The position numbers were made by a program, and so were the translations under genes. Of a stretch of DNA of 21,809 bases, positions 1 to 7,902 are shown in pieces. A model generated the notes under the pieces. It worked only from the letters and a program-made list of their open reading frames with translations. It had not been told where the DNA came from and did no database searches. The DNA comes from Phytoplasma sp041276565. Lineage in GTDB: Bacteria > Bacillota_I > Bacilli_A > Acholeplasmatales > Acholeplasmataceae. Every line of letters begins with the position of its first letter. The stretch's first letter is position 1. Location of the stretch: contig NZ_JBGGGR010000057.1 in NCBI RefSeq assembly GCF_041276565.1, positions 1 through 21,809 of the forward strand, in the 5' to 3' direction.

Positions 1-7
1 GAAAATT

Positions 8-145
8 TTAAAAATAAATAATTAAAAATAAATAATTAAAAATAAATAATTAAAAATAAATAATTAAAAATAAATAATTAAAAATAAATAATTAAAAATA
101 AATAATTAAAAATAAATAATTAAAAATAAATAATTAAAAATAAAT
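8..145. repeat. 14-bp tandem repeat, about 9.9 copies
   Basis: A perfect head-to-tail array with unit AAATAATTAAAAAT. The period of 14 holds from base 8 to base 145 without mismatch and breaks at base 7 and base 146. There are no spacers and no coding potential. It lies just upstream of the promoter-like site before recG. Uniform perfect copies suggest recent expansion by slippage, so copy number may differ between strains; this last point is inference. Confidence 0.95.
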
Positions 146-172
146 CAAAGGATTTTTTATAAAATTTTAAAA

Positions 173-184
173 TATGTTATAATA
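173..184 (+). promoter_or_regulatory. Extended -10 promoter candidate for recG
   Basis: TATGTTATAATA contains a perfect TATAAT (178-183) preceded by TG one base upstream, the extended -10 form. No good -35 is visible at the usual distance, which extended -10 promoters tolerate. Exactly the same 12 bases occur before imp at 4652-4663. Transcription would start near base 190 and run through the two hairpins toward recG. In DNA this AT-rich a TATAAT can arise by chance; the repeated 12-mer raises the odds. Confidence 0.5.
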
Positions 185-227
185 TTTAATGAATTTTGTT
201 TTTCTCCAAAAATAAAATTCATTAAAT
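184..227. other. Stem-loop, 20-bp stem with CTCC loop
   Basis: Arms 184-203 and 208-227 pair along 20 positions around the tetraloop CTCC; in plus-strand RNA the only non-Watson-Crick pair is one G-U. No T run follows, so it is not a classic terminator. It starts immediately at the -10 element, so it would form the extreme 5' end of a recG leader transcript. Confidence 0.6.
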
Positions 228-242
228 TAAATAAAAAAAATC

Positions 243-291
243 AATATTAATTTTATTAAAAATTTTAAAAAAATTAATATTAATTTTTTTT
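243..291 (+). terminator. Hairpin plus T8, terminator-like, in the recG leader
   Basis: Arms AATATTAATTTT (243-254) and AAAATTAATATT (270-281) are perfectly complementary and are followed by eight T (284-291). It lies downstream of the promoter-like site at 173-184 and upstream of the recG start at 371. It could be an attenuator, or the end of a short RNA of about 100 nt. It could also be the terminator of a transcript entering from outside the window. The stem is pure A/T, so its strength is uncertain. Confidence 0.45.
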
Positions 292-370
292 CATTTTGAG
301 ATATTTTCATTACAAAATAAATTAACTTTTTGTTTTTGTGTCGCAAATCAAAAATAAAAAAGAGGTAAAA

Positions 371-2259
371 ATGATTGATTTACATTTACAAAAACTTTTT
401 CTTGAATCTCGTTTATATCCTAAACTCCTCCAAAACAATATTACTCAAATAAAAGAATTAATTTTAAAAAAACCCAAAAAATATGAAAATTCTATTATCT
501 CTGATTTAAAAGAAATATCTGATAAACAAAAAGTTAATTTATGGGGAATTATAATTAAAAAACCTATCGCTGTGAAAAGTTTTTTTAAAAAATCTACTCA
601 AATGTTTGAAGTTTTAGTTGAAAATAATATAACCTTTCGTGTAATTATTTTTCATAATTTTTTTTTTCAAATTTATTAAAATTAAATCAAAAAATATTCA
701 TTAAAGGAACATATTATAAGCGTTATAATTCGATCGTCTCTTCTTTTATTTCTTCAAAAAACAATGTCGAAAACACTATTCAACCTGTTTATAAATTAAA
801 AAATATTCCAGATAAAGAAGTTGCCAAATTGATTAAAAAAATTTTTGAATATCCTTCTTTAAGAATAAAAGAAAATTTAGAAACCAATTTTTTGAAAAAA
901 TATAATTTAATAAATAGAAAAGAAGCTTTTCGAAATATTCATATCCCTCCTAATGATATAATGCTGAAACAAGCTATTAAAAGATTCAAATACGAAGAGG
1001 CTTTTTTTATCATTAAAAAATTATTTCAAGAACAAAAAATAATTCCTAAGGTTCCTTTGAAATTTAATTTAGATTATGTCAGACAAATGATTTCCACGAT
1101 TCCTTTTCAATTAACAGTCAATCAAAAAAAAATAGTCAATGAAATTTATTTAGATTTTAAAAAAAATTATACTACCCAGAGATTAGTTCAAGGTGATGTT
1201 GGTTCTGGGAAAACAATCATAGGTTTCATTGCTGCTTTAGGAATCATTAATTTAAATAAACAAGTTTTAATGATGGCTCCGACAGAAATTTTATCTCAAC
1301 AACATTATACCAATTTTCAAAAATTTTTTCCCCATATAGAATCTATTTTTATCACTTCTAAAAGTAAAAATAAAAAAACAATTCAGAAATTAATAAAAGA
1401 AAATCAGTATAAAATGATTTTTGGAACTCATTTACTGGCTAATATTGATTTTAATGATTTAGGATTAATTATAATCGATGAAAATCATAAATTTGGCACG
1501 AATATCCAAAATAAAATTATTTCTCAAAATATCCATTCTGATATTATTTATTTAACAGCGACACCGATTCCGAAAACTTTGGCTATTATTTATTTTGGTT
1601 TATTGAGAATTTCTATATTAGAAAAAAAACACCAAAATAAAGATAATATCATTACTAAAACATGTTCTTTTAAAGATGTTATTTCTTTAATTCTAAAAAA
1701 TCAAGATAAAAACGAACAGACTTATATTGTTGTTCCTGCTATTAAAGATAATAAAAAAACATTTAATATTGAAAATATGAGTGTTTTTTTCAAAGAAAAA
1801 AAAATAGAAAATTTCTATGTTTTACATGGGAAACAAAAAACAGAAGAAAAAGATGAAACCATTCAAAAATTTATCAATGATCGAAAAGGGGTTTTGTTAA
1901 CAACATCTATTATCGAAGTTGGAATTGACATCGCTAACACAACAACAATTATTATTTTAGGAGCGGAATATTTTGGTTTAAGTCAATTACATCAATTAAG
2001 AGGTAGAGTGGGTCGAAATAATAAAATTAATTATTGTTTTTTGGTATCCGCTAAAGAAAACGAACGTTTGAATAGTTTACAACATGAAAATGATGGTTTT
2101 AATTTAAGCAAAATCGATCTTAAAAATAGAGGTCCTGGAGATTTCACAGGAACCAAACAAAGTGGTTTTTTGAAATATATTTTTTTAAATATATATGAAG
2201 ATTTTGATATTATAGATAAAATTACCAAAGATTTTGAAAATTTATTCAATTCTAAATAA
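371..2259 (+). pseudogene. recG: ATP-dependent DNA helicase RecG, split by one frameshift
   Basis: RecG remodels stalled replication forks and branched DNA. The gene is in two frames. The first (371-679, 102 residues) starts at ATG 371 behind AGAGG (GTG 338 is less likely) and carries the beginning of the wedge domain. The second continues without a stop from about 661 to 2259 and holds the rest of the wedge, Walker A GDVGSGKT, motif II as DENH (DEQH is usual), the TATPIP motif, QLHQLRGRVGR and the RecG-type GPGDFTGTKQSG. The junction is the T10 run at 658-667; one extra T would fuse both parts into a 629-residue protein, near the family's usual 650-700. Coding sense is kept on both sides right up to the run. 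It may be a recent pseudogene, a gene read by slippage, or a sequence error. RecG identity is certain; its functional state is not. plsX follows after 22 bases. Confidence 0.85.
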
Positions 2260-2281
2260 ATAAAGATAGGACATATATTAA

Positions 2282-3328
2282 ATGATTAAATTAGCTGTCG
2301 ACGCTATGGGTGGAGATCATGGACCAGCAATCACAACCAAAGCTGTTTTTCGTGCTTTAAGAGAAGAGAAAAATTTATCCATCAATCTCTATGGAGATCG
2401 AAAACAAATAGAACAGATTATTCAAAAAAATTCTTTATCAAAAGCTTATAATTCTCTACAACAAAGATTAACGATTGTTCATACTCCTTTATTTCTAAAA
2501 ATGGATATCGAAAATACAAGAGAAGAATTAAGAGATCATCCAGAAAATTCTATGTTTTTAGCTCTTCAAGCGGCCAAAAATAACGAAGTAGACGGAACAG
2601 TATCAGCTGGACCTACTCAAGCTTTAGTTTTATCTAGTTTTTTAATCATTAGAACTACCTCTTTCGCTAAAAGAATCGCTTTGGCGCCTATTTTTAATTC
2701 TATCAATGATAAAAAGATAATTTTAATAGATGCGGGTGCTAATATCGAAATAGAACCAGAAAATTTACTTAACTTCGCTATTTACGCTACAATCGCTTTT
2801 CAAGAATTATTTCAAATCAAAAATCCGATAATTAAACTATTAAATATCGGAATAGAGAAAAATAAAGGAAGAAATTTTGAGAAAAAACTTTATAATTTAT
2901 TAGAAAAAGATATTAGAATTAATTTTCAAGGTAATGAAGAATCCAAAAATGTTTTAGCTACTGACGCAGATATTTTATTAAGTGATGCCTTTACCTCTAA
3001 TATGGTTTTAAAAAGTTATGAAGGAGCAATTCAAAATTCTTTTCAAATTGTCAAAAATGTTTTGACTGAAAATTGGTTGAAAAAAATTATTACTAAAATA
3101 TTTTTCGCTAATAAAATGAAAAAAATAAAAAAAAAATTAGATGCTAAAGAAATGGGAGGAGCTATGTTATTAGGATTAAATAAAATCGTAATCAAAGCAC
3201 ATGGTGATTCCGATGAATATGCTTTTTATAAAGCTATTCTACAGGCTAAAATTTTAATTGAACAAAATTTTATCAATAAAGTTTATAAAAACTTTACATT
3301 ATCTAAAGGAATAAATGATGAATTATGA
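2282..3328 (+). CDS. plsX: Phosphate acyltransferase PlsX
   Basis: PlsX makes acyl-phosphate from acyl-ACP; PlsY then uses it to acylate glycerol-3-phosphate, the first step of membrane lipid synthesis. The 348-residue protein has the family N-terminus AVDAMGGDHGP, the ENTREELRDHPENSM segment near residue 80, the SAGPTQALV segment near residue 110 and a C-terminal EMGGAMLLGLNKIVIKAHG segment. Length matches the family. ATG 2282 is preceded by AGATAGGA about 12 bases away. It follows recG and its TGA stop overlaps the rnc ATG (ATGA), so plsX and rnc are probably translationally coupled. Phytoplasmas are thought to lack fatty acid synthesis, so the acyl groups probably come from the host (inference). 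Confidence 0.97.
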   Translation: MIKLAVDAMGGDHGPAITTKAVFRALREEKNLSINLYGDRKQIEQIIQKNSLSKAYNSLQQRLTIVHTPLFLKMDIENTREELRDHPENSMFLALQAAKNNEVDGTVSAGPTQALVLSSFLIIRTTSFAKRIALAPIFNSINDKKIILIDAGANIEIEPENLLNFAIYATIAFQELFQIKNPIIKLLNIGIEKNKGRNFEKKLYNLLEKDIRINFQGNEESKNVLATDADILLSDAFTSNMVLKSYEGAIQNSFQIVKNVLTENWLKKIITKIFFANKMKKIKKKLDAKEMGGAMLLGLNKIVIKAHGDSDEYAFYKAILQAKILIEQNFINKVYKNFTLSKGINDEL

Positions 3329-4026
3329 ATTTAAATAAATTATTCAAAAGATTAAATATCAAACCCCAAAATATTCAAATTTATACCAAAGCTTTAACTC
3401 ATAGTTCTTACGCTAACGAAAATAATCTCAATAAAAATAAAAATAACGAAAGATTGGAATTTTTAGGAGATTCTATTATTAACTTTTTGATGGCTAATTA
3501 TTTATATAAAAAAAATAAATATGATGAAGGAATTATGACTAAAAAAAGAGCTCAAGCTGTTTGTGTTAGTTCTTTATTAATTTACGCTCAAGAAATCAAA
3601 TTAAAAAATTATATTTTATTAGGAAAAGGAGAGAAAAAAAGATTTCATATTAACTATTCTATTATAGCAGACGCCTTTGAAGCTTTATTCGCGGCTATTT
3701 ATTTAGATTTAGGCTATAAACAAGTAGAAAAAACATTTAATTATGTTGTCTTACCTTGTTTAAATAAAATAATTAATATAATAGATTTCAAAACACAATT
3801 ACAAGAATTAACCCAAAACAATAAAACAGATATTTATTATAAAATCGTTGAAGAAAAAGGATTAGCACACGAAAAAGAATTTATATCCGAAGTTTACTTA
3901 GAAGGTAAATTATTCGGAAAAGGTTCCGGTAAAACTAAAAAATCATCGCAACAAAAAGCAGCAGAAAAAGCATTAAACAAAATTAATAAAGAGAGGATTA
4001 TACAGAATGTTGAAAACTATTTATGA
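3325..4026 (+). CDS. rnc: Ribonuclease III
   Basis: Double-strand-specific endoribonuclease that processes rRNA precursors and structured RNAs. The 233-residue protein shows the catalytic signature NERLEFLGDS near residues 40-50, the second acidic helix DAFEALFAAIYLDLG near residues 115-130, and a C-terminal double-stranded-RNA-binding domain (about residues 155-225) ending in the typical KKSSQQKAAEKAL. Length is normal. It starts inside the plsX stop (ATGA) and its 3' end overlaps dnaD by 20 bases, so the three genes are tightly packed. Several long perfect stems elsewhere in the window would be natural substrates, but that is inference. Confidence 0.97.
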   Translation: MNLNKLFKRLNIKPQNIQIYTKALTHSSYANENNLNKNKNNERLEFLGDSIINFLMANYLYKKNKYDEGIMTKKRAQAVCVSSLLIYAQEIKLKNYILLGKGEKKRFHINYSIIADAFEALFAAIYLDLGYKQVEKTFNYVVLPCLNKIINIIDFKTQLQELTQNNKTDIYYKIVEEKGLAHEKEFISEVYLEGKLFGKGSGKTKKSSQQKAAEKALNKINKERIIQNVENYL

Positions 4027-4624
4027 AGCTGGATATTTGAACATTGAAAAAATTTTAATTAATGAATATAATAAAATGGATTTAACATCGCAAGAATTAA
4101 TTATTTTATTATGTTTATTTAATTGTTATGAAAATAAAAATTTTTCCTCTGTCTTTTTAGCAGAAAAAACAAATCTCTCTAAAAATGAAGTAGAAAACAT
4201 TTTAGCGGAATTATTGAAAAAAAATTTCTTCTCTTTGTCTCAAGAAAAACAAGATGACAAAATAATTGAAGTCTTTAATTTAGATAATACTTTTCTTAAA
4301 ATAGAAGAAATTTATTCTGAAAAAACAAAGAAAATAAAATTAAAAGAAAAAAAAACAAATATCGCAGAAACTATAGAAGAAATTGAAAAATTAAAAAAAA
4401 ATAATTTAGCGTCGTTTGAATTAGAAATAATCAAAAATTGGTATTTGAATCAAAACTTTTCTCATGAAGACATCATAAAAGCTATCGAACAAGCTGTTGT
4501 ACATCAACAAAAATCGATTTATTATATAGATAGACTTTTAAATTATAAAAATAATAATATTAAATTTGAAAAAGATAATAAAACCGATCAAATACTTCAT
4601 AAAATTTTTAGTAAAATTAAATAA
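4007..4624 (+). CDS. dnaD: DnaD-domain primosome protein
   Basis: DnaD helps load the replicative helicase in Firmicutes and relatives. The 205-residue product has an N-terminal winged-helix region (about 1-95, with TSQELIILLCLF and KTNLSKNEVENILAELLKKNFF) and a C-terminal DnaB_2-type helical domain (about 125-190). That domain includes SFELEIIKNWYL and the ending YYIDRLLNYKNNN, the place of the family's YxxxIxxxW motif, with Tyr-Lys in place of Trp. A lysine-rich linker joins the two. Start ATG 4007 has GAGAGG ten bases upstream, inside rnc; the genes overlap by 20 bases. imp follows but has its own promoter. Confidence 0.85.
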   Translation: MLKTIYEAGYLNIEKILINEYNKMDLTSQELIILLCLFNCYENKNFSSVFLAEKTNLSKNEVENILAELLKKNFFSLSQEKQDDKIIEVFNLDNTFLKIEEIYSEKTKKIKLKEKKTNIAETIEEIEKLKKNNLASFELEIIKNWYLNQNFSHEDIIKAIEQAVVHQQKSIYYIDRLLNYKNNNIKFEKDNKTDQILHKIFSKIK

Positions 4625-4625
4625 G

Positions 4626-4663
4626 TATTATAACTTAAATAAAGTTTGATTTATGTTATAATA
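4626..4663. promoter_or_regulatory. Inverted repeat overlapping the imp promoter
   Basis: Arms TATTATAACTTAAAT (4626-4640) and ATTTATGTTATAATA (4649-4663) match as an inverted repeat in 14 of 15 positions, with an 8-base centre. The right arm contains the imp -10 and the left arm holds its mirror image, immediately after the dnaD stop. It could be an operator, a symmetrical promoter, or a dnaD 3' hairpin; no T run follows the right arm. Confidence 0.5.
4652..4663 (+). promoter_or_regulatory. Extended -10 promoter of imp
   Basis: TATGTTATAATA gives TATAAT at 4657-4662 with the upstream TG of an extended -10. The nearest TTGATT (4646) is only five bases away and cannot be its -35; at the right distance only a weak CTTAAA is found. 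It leaves a leader of roughly 55 bases before the imp AGAAAGGA ribosome-binding site and ATG 4727. The same 12 bases precede recG. Confidence 0.65.
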
Positions 4664-4726
4664 ATAATATTGAATCTTAAAAGATTTAATAAAAAATAAT
4701 TAATTACACAAGAAAGGAATTTTAAA

Positions 4727-5209
4727 ATGCAAAAAGCAGCAAATGAAAAATTTTTGAGTACTAAAAAAGGAAAAATAATAGTTAGTAGTGTTTCAGTTGG
4801 TTTAATAGTTATTATCTCTGTAATATTATGGTTTGCTTTGGGTAGAAAATCACTTAAAAGCACTATTGAAAAATTACACAAAGACGCAAATGCAATATCA
4901 ATTGATGATGCTTATACATCTGATGCAACAAAAGCAGGCACAACATTGACAAGCGTAAAAGGTAAAATTAAAATAGACGAAATTAAAACAGCTATTGATA
5001 ATTTTAACAAAGGTAAAAAAGACTCAGACAAAATTAAAGCTACTGTTGATACTTTGACAACGGCAATGACTGAATTAGAAACCAAATCTAAAGAAACAGG
5101 TTTTACTAAAGATACTTTCGTAAATGCATTAAACAAAGTAAAAGACGAAGCAAAAAAATTAGCAACAGATATCAATACTCAAGCTAAATTAGAAGTAAAA
5201 TTTGAATAA
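4727..5209 (+). CDS. imp: Immunodominant membrane protein Imp
   Basis: Imp is an abundant surface protein of many phytoplasmas and is the likely contact with plant or insect host molecules; Imp of 'Ca. P. mali' has been reported to bind plant actin. The 160-residue product has a short lysine-rich N-terminus (about 1-17), one membrane segment (about 18-40, IIVSSVSVGLIVIISVILW), and a hydrophilic, Lys/Thr/Asp-rich, mostly helical domain of about 118 residues with no cysteine. This is the Imp topology: inside N-terminus, uncleaved anchor, outside C-terminus. Position between dnaD and pyrG matches the known imp locus. ATG 4727 follows AGAAAGGA. It has its own extended -10 promoter and a very long terminator-like stem, as expected for a strongly expressed single gene. 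Imp sequences diverge fast, so the call rests on topology and location. Confidence 0.88.
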   Translation: MQKAANEKFLSTKKGKIIVSSVSVGLIVIISVILWFALGRKSLKSTIEKLHKDANAISIDDAYTSDATKAGTTLTSVKGKIKIDEIKTAIDNFNKGKKDSDKIKATVDTLTTAMTELETKSKETGFTKDTFVNALNKVKDEAKKLATDINTQAKLEVKFE

Positions 5210-5234
5210 TCAATCATAGCATAAACAAAATTTC

Positions 5235-5301
5235 AATAATATAAATAAAAAAAAAAAAAAAACATAATTGATTGTTTTTTTTTTTTTTTATTTATATTAT
5301 T
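5235..5301. terminator. Bidirectional terminator between imp and pyrG
   Basis: The left arm 5235-5264 (AATAATATAAAT, sixteen A, CA) and the right arm 5273-5301 (TG, fifteen T, ATTTATATTATT) form a stem of about 29 pairs with one bulged A and an 8-base loop. The two genes converge here. Each strand ends its transcript in a long U-rich arm, so one structure can serve both. Confidence 0.8.
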
Positions 5302-5305
5302 TTTT

Positions 5306-6919
5306 TTATTTATTTAAAACAGAATGTATAAAATCTTTAAATAAAGGATGAGCTTTTAAAGGTCTAGATAAAAATTCAGGATGAAATTGAACTCCGATAA
5401 ACCAAATATGATTTTTTAATTCTATAATTTCTGGTAAATTTTCTTTCATATTGATCCCTGAAATAACAAAATTTTCATCTTTGGAAAAAACATCAATAAA
5501 ATCAGAATTCATTTCATAACGATGTCTGTGTCTTTCGTGAATAATTTCTTTTTGAAAAATTTCATAACTTTTAGTATTCTTTTTTAAATGACAAGGGAAT
5601 GAACCCAATCTTAAAGTTCCTCCTAAATCATTATCTTTGATTTTTTTAGTTATTACTGGGTTTAAGGCGTCTGGATCAATTTCTGTTGTGTTAGAATCTT
5701 TTAATTTTAAAACATTTTGAGCGTATTCAATAACCATCAACTGCATACCTAAACAAATACCGAAAATAGGAATATTATTCTCACGAGCGTATTTAATAGC
5801 TTTTAATTTTCCGTTAATAGCTCTAAAACCAAAACCACCCGGGATTAAGATTCCGTCGCATTCATCTAAAATACCAGAAACATTAGAATCATTTAATTCA
5901 CTGGAATCGATCCATTTAATATCTACTTGAGTATCGTTTTCGACTGATGCATGTTTTAAAGATTCAACGATGGAAAGATAAGAATCATGAACAGAAACAT
6001 ATTTTCCGACTAAACCTATTTTAATTTTTTGTTTTAAATTTTGAGTTTTTTGAATTAAATTTTGCCACGGAGAAATATCTAAAGGAATTAAATTTTTGAT
6101 TTGAAAATGATCTAAAATAAAATCATCTATTTTTTGATTTGATAAATTAACAATAATTTTATATAAAATATCAACATCAATATTTTCAAAAATAGCTTCT
6201 TCTTTAACGTCACACAAAATCGAAATTTTCTTTTTAATTTCAGGTGAAACAACTTTTTCACTTCTTAAAATTAAAATTTGAGGTTGAATCCCTAATGATC
6301 TTAATTCTTTAACACTGTGTTGAGTAGGTTTAGTTTTGATTTCATTTGAATTTTTTAAATAAGGAATTAAAGTAGTATGAATATAAAGAGTGTTATTATA
6401 ACCTAAATCATAACGAATTTGACGAATTGATTCTAAAAAAGGTAAAGATTCGATATCTCCTACAGTACCACCGATTTCGATAATAAAAATATCATAAGAA
6501 TCGTTTTCGTTTGTCGTTTCTAAAATTCTTTCTTTGATTTCGTTAATAATATGAGGAATTACTTGAATTGTTTGACCTAAATATTCACCTTTTCTTTCTT
6601 TACTAATAACATTTTGATAAATTTGGCCTGTTGTGATATTAGATTTTTTAGATAAATTTTCGTCTAAAAATCTTTCGTAATGACCTAAATCTAAATCTGT
6701 TTCAGCTCCGTCATTAGTAACAAATACTTCTCCGTGTTGTGTCGGGTTCATAGTTCCGGAATCAACATTGATATAAGGATCTATTTTTTTAATAAAAACT
6801 TTTAAACCCCTACTTTTTAAAATTTGTCCTATGGAAGAACTAATAATTCCTTTTCCTAAACCTGAAACTACTCCACCTGTAATAAAAATAAATTTCTTTT
6901 TTTTGTTTTTAATATTCAT
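5306..6919 (-). CDS. pyrG: CTP synthase
   Basis: Makes CTP from UTP, ATP and glutamine. The N-terminal synthetase domain (about 1-265) begins with FITGGVVSGLGKGI and contains KIDPYINVDSGTMNPTQHGE; the C-terminal class I glutamine amidotransferase domain (about 290-535) has the nucleophile Cys at residue 389 in GICLGMQ and the GVQFHPEF segment with the catalytic His and Glu. At 537 residues it is full length. An in-frame TTG at 6925 is possible, but ATG 6919 has GAGAGG (6928-6933) eight bases upstream, while TTG would leave only two bases, so ATG is chosen. It is the last gene of a minus-strand run after psd, and CTP is needed for the CDP-diacylglycerol used by pssA. Confidence 0.98.
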   Translation of the reverse strand: MNIKNKKKKFIFITGGVVSGLGKGIISSSIGQILKSRGLKVFIKKIDPYINVDSGTMNPTQHGEVFVTNDGAETDLDLGHYERFLDENLSKKSNITTGQIYQNVISKERKGEYLGQTIQVIPHIINEIKERILETTNENDSYDIFIIEIGGTVGDIESLPFLESIRQIRYDLGYNNTLYIHTTLIPYLKNSNEIKTKPTQHSVKELRSLGIQPQILILRSEKVVSPEIKKKISILCDVKEEAIFENIDVDILYKIIVNLSNQKIDDFILDHFQIKNLIPLDISPWQNLIQKTQNLKQKIKIGLVGKYVSVHDSYLSIVESLKHASVENDTQVDIKWIDSSELNDSNVSGILDECDGILIPGGFGFRAINGKLKAIKYARENNIPIFGICLGMQLMVIEYAQNVLKLKDSNTTEIDPDALNPVITKKIKDNDLGGTLRLGSFPCHLKKNTKSYEIFQKEIIHERHRHRYEMNSDFIDVFSKDENFVISGINMKENLPEIIELKNHIWFIGVQFHPEFLSRPLKAHPLFKDFIHSVLNK

Positions 6920-6994
6920 ATTCAATTCCTCTCATTTCGAATTAAAAATAAAAATTATTTTATTATTATAAATAAATAAAATAAAATAAAATAA

Positions 6995-7843
6995 TTATAA
7001 ATTCTTTTTAATCCCTATTTTTTGTCCTAAAGAAACTTTAGTTTCAATATGTTTTTGACTATTTTCTAAAAATTCCTTGTCTATTTGTAATATATTTTTT
7101 TTAAATAAAAGAATAATAGTAGAACCGCCAAACGAAAAAAAACCTTTTTCTTGTCCTTTAGTAAAATTCAAAATAGAATAATTATTAATTTTGCTAACTA
7201 ATAAAGAACCGATTTCTATTTGAACTACTTTATCAAAATTTTTGGTTTCTAAGATATTATATTCTCGACTATTTTCATGAAAAACATTAAAATATTTAAA
7301 AGCAATCGGATTGACAGTATGTAATTTTCCTTTAATAGAACAAAAATTTTCTTTGTTTTGGTGTCCGTCATCAATAAATATATATCGATGATAATCAATA
7401 GGTCTTAAACGAAAAATTAATAAATCTCCGTTAATATATTCTGAAGCTAATTGACTATTTTTCAAAAGATCTTCTAAATGATAATTCACACCTTTAATAG
7501 AAAAAATACTTTTTTCATTAATCGAAAAAAAAGTTATTCGGCCTTCACAAGGGCTAATCAAAACAGATTTTTTTTTACTAAAAAAAACTTTTTTATATTT
7601 TCTCACAAAAAAATCATTATAAGACTTAAATTTTTTTTTAGTAAATAAATTTAAGTCTATATTATTTTTTTTGACTATTTTTTTAATATGCATTTTAGAA
7701 AAAGGAGATTTTAAATACAAACCAATTATTATACTAACTATTTTAGAAATACAAATTCTTAAAAATAATCTTTTTAAAAAACTTGTTTCTAAATTAGAAT
7801 ATAAAAATTGAAGTTGAATATTAGTATCTTTTTCGTCTTTCAC
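6995..7843 (-). CDS. psd: Phosphatidylserine decarboxylase
   Basis: Membrane enzyme converting phosphatidylserine to phosphatidylethanolamine with a pyruvoyl cofactor made by self-cleavage. The 282-residue protein shows SPCEGRITFF, the substrate region FRLRPIDYHRYIF with the conserved His residues, the HTVNPIAFKYFNVFHENSRE block, and the cleavage site GGST inside FFSFGGSTIILLF near residue 240 (cleavage between Gly and Ser). A hydrophobic N-terminal stretch (about 24-44) may bind the membrane. The start is GTG 7843 with AGAGG seven bases upstream. It lies 59 bases after pssA, which makes its substrate. Confidence 0.96.
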   Translation of the reverse strand: MKDEKDTNIQLQFLYSNLETSFLKRLFLRICISKIVSIIIGLYLKSPFSKMHIKKIVKKNNIDLNLFTKKKFKSYNDFFVRKYKKVFFSKKKSVLISPCEGRITFFSINEKSIFSIKGVNYHLEDLLKNSQLASEYINGDLLIFRLRPIDYHRYIFIDDGHQNKENFCSIKGKLHTVNPIAFKYFNVFHENSREYNILETKNFDKVVQIEIGSLLVSKINNYSILNFTKGQEKGFFSFGGSTIILLFKKNILQIDKEFLENSQKHIETKVSLGQKIGIKKNL

Positions 7844-7902
7844 TAAAATACCTCTTGTAACTGTTTGATATTTTAAAAATAAATATACAATTGAATATTC
7901 TT

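Noticed and set aside
8..145. Regular repeats as a CRISPR array
   Set aside because: The 14-bp units are directly adjacent with no unique spacers and no cas gene is nearby.
2031..2249. Open frame on the minus strand inside recG
   Set aside because: It lies opposite a conserved RecG helicase region and has no ribosome-binding signal or family resemblance; it is a shadow of the real gene.
4646..4651. TTGATT as the -35 of the imp promoter
   Set aside because: Only five bases separate it from the TATAAT; the site works better as an extended -10 promoter.
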